Source of the DNA: Clostridia bacterium
GTDB taxonomy: Bacteria; Bacillota; Clostridia; Oscillospirales; Butyricicoccaceae
Direction: 5' to 3'
Length of the DNA stretch: 34,781 nucleotides
Assembly: GCA_017441945.1 (NCBI GenBank)
Contig: JAFSBG010000007.1
Span: 1 to 34,781, forward strand
Part shown: positions 31,576-34,781 of the stretch, one piece after another
Layout: each line of letters starts with the position of its first letter
Numbering within the stretch: position 1 is the stretch's first letter
Notes under the pieces: generated by a model
The model's input: only the letters and a program-made list of their open reading frames with translations
Told to the model about the DNA's origin: nothing
Databases searched by the model: none
Position numbers and translations under genes: made by a program

Positions 31576-32386
31576 TATTTTCAATATGCACAGACGATGC
31601 CGATTCGAGAAGCCTGTCCATAAGCAGGTTCAGCTTCTGGTCAGTCTCAGAATAAACCGCGCCATATCGCTGAAAAAATATGTTGTCACGAGTTGAATAG
31701 CTAAGGTCATCTATAATAAGCCCGTTTTTAAGGGTAAAGGTGACATAATGCTTGCCGGAGCTGCCGTAATTTATATCGTTATCCTCTGTTTTCATAGAGA
31801 TGACAGCATTGTAAAATGTATTTATATCGTTTCTGTCTGCCGTTTCATAGAAGGAAGAACGCTTGTTGTACACCGAGGAAATACCGAAGCTGACTATATC
31901 TTCTGCCGAATGAACATTGTAGATAAGCCTAAGTATATCAGCATATTCATAAGGGGACAAATCAACCTTGTCAGGGTCGTATGAAAAGCCGGAAGGGTCT
32001 TCGGCATAGCTCTTTCTGATGTTTTCCAGTTTTTCGCCGGTGGCGGAAAAGAAGCTGAGAAATTCAAGTCCGTAGCTTTTGTAGCCGTCACGGTAAACAA
32101 GACGAAACAGATCATCATTTTTCGGTGAACGGAAGATATTTTCATTGCCTTCGACAGGAATGTTGTACTCAAGAGGGTCAAAGTCGGGGAAATCCTGCGA
32201 CCAGTTGTACTCGGCAATACGGTCGCCCAATCTGACGGAAAACAGATAGCGCGCATCAACACCTGCGATAGGTCTTTGAATATTGTTTCGTATAAGCTCG
32301 TTCATGTACTCAATATTATAATTCCGCATGAAAATCAGCCCTGCGAGCATGATTATGATAATAACAAAACTGAAAACGCGCTTCAT
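31559..32386 (-). CDS. Large-class anchored paralog 3
   Basis: The protein has 275 residues; AAGGAGGG lies before ATG. There is a short N-terminal membrane segment (FSFVIIIIMLAGLIF), then an outside domain with LSPYEYADILRLIYNVHSAEDI and FTLKNGLIIDDLSYS. These match the SPYNYGDILSLWGVSSADDI and NDGRQIDGLHYS of the gene at 32399. It ends in ENKKAVE inside the 50-base repeat. It is a divergent member of the large class; function unknown. Confidence 0.75.
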   Translation of the reverse strand: MKRVFSFVIIIIMLAGLIFMRNYNIEYMNELIRNNIQRPIAGVDARYLFSVRLGDRIAEYNWSQDFPDFDPLEYNIPVEGNENIFRSPKNDDLFRLVYRDGYKSYGLEFLSFFSATGEKLENIRKSYAEDPSGFSYDPDKVDLSPYEYADILRLIYNVHSAEDIVSFGISSVYNKRSSFYETADRNDINTFYNAVISMKTEDNDINYGSSGKHYVTFTLKNGLIIDDLSYSTRDNIFFQRYGAVYSETDQKLNLLMDRLLESASSVHIENKKAVE

Positions 32387-32398
32387 TATATTCCCTCC

Positions 32399-33133
32399 TT
32401 ATTTATAAAATATAGCCTTAAACTGAGCTGCCTGAGTGTCGGTGAAATGGCATGTAAGCCTTGTTTCGCCGCCTCCTATGGCGAAAGTATCTGTTGTGCG
32501 TGAGTAATGCAGACCGTCAATCTGCCTGCCGTCATTGAGATTGATAATTATGTTAATGCCACCCTTGAAAGGCTCAACAGGCTTATCGACTGTGATGTTG
32601 GTTATGATATTATAAAAATCGGCAATTTCCTGCCTGTCGTCGATAAGATGTTTTTTGTAGTTGAGCAGATGATGCTCTATCGACTTTATATCGTCAGCCG
32701 ATGAAACGCCCCATAAGCTAAGTATATCACCGTAATTATATGGCGAAAAATCATAAAGCGAAGGGTCATATTCTGAGGTTTCGCCTGCGATAAAATGGGA
32801 AAATTCATAAAGTCTGTACTCAAAAAGGCTTTTTCGGCTTATGATATTGACCGGGAAGCTGCCTTTTCGCTCGGTGTAAAACTTTGTGCCGTCATGCTCA
32901 AACATCGAGAGATATTTCAGACCAAGCCCCTTTTCGTAGCCTTCAAACTCGTATACGGCAATGCGGCCATTCATAGGGATGTGCTCATTGGTGTCATTGG
33001 GGATATAGACTGTTGTTACAATTACATCATTGGTATTGACGCCTATGCCATAGAGAATGATATATAAAACAGTAATCAGACCGAAAATAATCAGCAGTTT
33101 GGTAACAAAATTTCTGGTGATGTATTTAAACAT
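32399..33133 (-). CDS. Large-class anchored paralog 2
   Basis: The protein has 244 residues; AAGGAGGTT lies before ATG. The N-terminal membrane segment (LLIIFGLITVLYIILYGI) follows MFKYITRNF, and an outside domain has VYEFEGYEKG, LYEFSHF and the SPYNYGDILSLWG region. It lies three bases after the first gene of the array and 12 bases before the next. It has no recognised catalytic motif. An extracytoplasmic lineage-specific family is the most that can be said. Confidence 0.75.
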   Translation of the reverse strand: MFKYITRNFVTKLLIIFGLITVLYIILYGIGVNTNDVIVTTVYIPNDTNEHIPMNGRIAVYEFEGYEKGLGLKYLSMFEHDGTKFYTERKGSFPVNIISRKSLFEYRLYEFSHFIAGETSEYDPSLYDFSPYNYGDILSLWGVSSADDIKSIEHHLLNYKKHLIDDRQEIADFYNIITNITVDKPVEPFKGGINIIINLNDGRQIDGLHYSRTTDTFAIGGGETRLTCHFTDTQAAQFKAIFYK

Positions 33134-33136
33134 AAT

Positions 33137-33871
33137 CTAAACCTCCTTTTGGTATTTCCAATAGGTTTCTATATTGAAAAGTGCTTCAATAATTTCTGCA
33201 TCTTCGTCCGACAGCATAGAGCTTGAAGCATAAATATCAGCGAAGAATGTCCTTTCTCGGTGGTCATAATTGAGAATATCAATGGTTTCGCCGTTTGCCA
33301 ATGTGAATGAAATGCTATTGTATGAATACTGGCGGTTGTTGTATTTATCCACATATGTCATCCACTTGCTGTAGGAAATTATATCGTAAAGCCTTGCAAT
33401 TTCGGCTTTGTCTGTTATATGAGTATTCCCGGATGAAATCGAAGCGATTTCATCTGCAGATTTGATTTTATAGATACGCTCAAAAACATCGGAATAGGTG
33501 TAGTTAAGGTCACTTCTGTCAATACTGCGCAGATGTGAAAATTTCAGCTTGTGCATATCGAAAAAGGATTTGTAGCCGAGATATACAAGATTTGCGTTGG
33601 AATTGTGGCGGTAGGTGTGTTTTTCACCCCACTGGGGAATGAGAAAATCCCAGTATTCGTCAGAATAATATTCGTCAAAGGTGTATGCTCGGACGATGTC
33701 ATCGTCATAGACATAGAATCTGGTGTTGGAATAAAAACCGAAAGCCCCCAGACTTTTAAACTTTGTCCTGTCAGGAAATAAGTCGAAGTTGAATAATCCA
33801 AAAATAAAAAGGGAGGCGAGAAGCAGAGTGAAAACCGTCATTGCAAGCTTGCTAAAAAGGTATTTTTTCAT
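33137..33871 (-). CDS. Large-class anchored paralog 1 (first gene of the array)
   Basis: The protein has 244 residues. ATG 33871 follows AAAGGAGGAG; an in-frame start at 33910 would add 13 residues and put the ribosome binding site inside the gene. One membrane segment (LAMTVFTLLLASLFIFGLF) precedes an outside domain with FDEYYSDEYW, LGYKSFFDMHKLKFSH and YTYSDVFERIYKI, closely matching the gene at 30463. It probably leads the operon; no convincing promoter was seen upstream. Confidence 0.78.
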   Translation of the reverse strand: MKKYLFSKLAMTVFTLLLASLFIFGLFNFDLFPDRTKFKSLGAFGFYSNTRFYVYDDDIVRAYTFDEYYSDEYWDFLIPQWGEKHTYRHNSNANLVYLGYKSFFDMHKLKFSHLRSIDRSDLNYTYSDVFERIYKIKSADEIASISSGNTHITDKAEIARLYDIISYSKWMTYVDKYNNRQYSYNSISFTLANGETIDILNYDHRERTFFADIYASSSMLSDEDAEIIEALFNIETYWKYQKEV

Positions 33872-33939
33872 AAAATCTCCTCCTTTTATATAAGACAACT
33901 GAGGACACAAAAATGGGACAGGATTTTGAAAATTTTTGA

Positions 33940-33978
33940 AAAAATCAAAAAAGCAGGGGAGGGTTTCTGCGCCCTCCC
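33940..33978 (-). terminator. Terminator of the acyltransferase gene
   Basis: On the minus strand GGGAGGG-CGCAGAAA-CCCTCCC is followed by CTGC and two T-runs (TTTTTTGATTTTTT). It lies just after the acyltransferase stop and before the paralog array, in the order expected for an intrinsic terminator. Confidence 0.8.
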
Positions 33979-33988
33979 GAATATGAAA

Positions 33989-34781
33989 TTATTTCCTTAA
34001 TATTCGCCTTACAGTATAGTTTATCATCTTTCCACTCAGCAGTGACACGAAAAATATCGGCAATGTGATGCACAAAAAGCTGACGAGCCACATTTCAGGC
34101 GTTCTCCACTGCGGGAATGCAAAATATGTCTTTGCATCGAAAAGATGGGATATGAGATAGCCTTCAAATGTGCCGCCTGCCATAAACTGCAGCGGTTTTT
34201 CCATAAAACGCGGGATTTTAATGCTTTGTATCAGCAGAAAAACCGAAACCGCAATAAGCACAACATAGCTTCCGCCGTAGCCCTGCCACCAGCCGTCGGT
34301 GACATAGCCATCTGTCGAAATAAGCGTAACAAATCCAAGTACCATAGGTAAAATTGTCACGCCCATAATGGGATATTTATTCTCAATATCGATTCCATAC
34401 CGCCTTATGTACGCGCCGATAACATAATAGGTCAACGGATAAATATGCTCCCAGTAATCGGGCGCGATAATCAGCGGTGTGAGATTTGGCAGGGAGGTCA
34501 GGGCAAGCAAGGTGACGAGCATTTTTCGGCAGCCCTTTTCACCGAGAGAGTCCATGGTGGCGTTGAGAATGGGCGCAAGCAAAAGCAGGCCGATATACAT
34601 CTCCACATACCAGCCGTAATGACTGCCCTCAAAACTCATAAATCTTTCAAGCCAGACGGAAAAAGTCTGGGCATCATCAAGAAAAAAATGCCTTATGGGA
34701 ATGGAAATTGCGCTGATAATTATGTATGACAAAATCACAGCAGGCAGACTGCGGTAAAACCGCCTGTCCCATTTTTTCACC
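33989..34781 (-). CDS. Acyltransferase-3 family membrane protein, 5' partial
   Basis: 263 residues are visible and the frame is still open at the window edge, so the N-terminus lies outside; the GTG near 34780 is probably internal. About eight hydrophobic segments include WYVEMYIGLLLLAPILN and LTYYVIGAYIRRYG, typical of the second half of acyltransferase-3 proteins, which are about 330-380 residues long. The family O-acylates cell-surface sugars or other envelope molecules in the membrane. The catalytic His is normally in the missing N-terminal part, so activity cannot be judged here. Confidence 0.82.
   Translation of the reverse strand, partial: VKKWDRRFYRSLPAVILSYIIISAISIPIRHFFLDDAQTFSVWLERFMSFEGSHYGWYVEMYIGLLLLAPILNATMDSLGEKGCRKMLVTLLALTSLPNLTPLIIAPDYWEHIYPLTYYVIGAYIRRYGIDIENKYPIMGVTILPMVLGFVTLISTDGYVTDGWWQGYGGSYVVLIAVSVFLLIQSIKIPRFMEKPLQFMAGGTFEGYLISHLFDAKTYFAFPQWRTPEMWLVSFLCITLPIFFVSLLSGKMINYTVRRILRK

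Overview
The window looks like chromosome from a gut-type clostridium (Oscillospiraceae/Ruminococcus-like). This rests on strong AGGAGG ribosome binding sites, TTGNNN-17-TATAAT promoters, intrinsic terminators, low to moderate GC, and G-rich dispersed hairpin repeats of a kind I associate with such genomes. The lineage call is an inference. No rRNA, tRNA, CRISPR array, transposase or phage gene was seen.

Region 1 (1-14393, + strand) encodes a large membrane machine in one tightly packed gene set. It contains the end of a single-pass membrane protein, a giant tubulin-like protein with an intact GGTGSG nucleotide loop, a two-TM protein, a 1482-residue multi-TM protein ending in a zinc-motif plus HEMTH peptidase domain, and an FtsK/SpoIIIE-type ATPase of the type VII secretion class. 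The canonical type VIIb partners (EsaA, EssA, EssB) are not recognisable here.

Region 2 (14394-16598) looks like a cargo block. It has small helical WXG100-like proteins and an ADP-ribosyltransferase (ART) toxin whose N-terminal helical domain and toxin domain lie in different frames. These are joined at a G_GGA_AAA slippery heptamer next to the stop codon and followed by a hairpin, so a programmed -1 frameshift is the leading explanation. A coupled Cys-rich small protein follows and may be the immunity protein.

Region 3 (16642-25456) is a signalling or defence block. It has a membrane protein with Rossmann (TrkA-N-like) domains and a RyR domain, then three TIR-domain proteins that all keep the NADase glutamate. 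One of these is TIR-TM-leucine-rich-repeat, with the same three parts as a Toll-like receptor in reversed order. The other two TIR proteins carry a Sel1-like region and a decayed metzincin-like domain. A fourth paralog has no TIR but has the intact HEFGHVLGLGD site. A TerB-like protein and a five-repeat GYGWG protein close the block before a clear terminator. My working model is that the machine senses or exports at the envelope while the TIR/RyR/protease/TerB proteins form a nucleotide- and protease-based response module. This is inference from gene order.

Region 4 (25457-30050) holds ordinary genes among dispersed intergenic repeats: acetamidase/formamidase, a CatA-like acetyltransferase, a small membrane protein, an alpha/beta hydrolase, a second small membrane protein and a glycerophosphodiester phosphodiesterase.

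Region 5 (30065-34781, - strand) is an array of six short membrane-anchored paralogs of unknown function in two size classes, with a 50-bp direct repeat at two gene junctions. Upstream of it is a truncated acyltransferase-3 family membrane protein running off the window.
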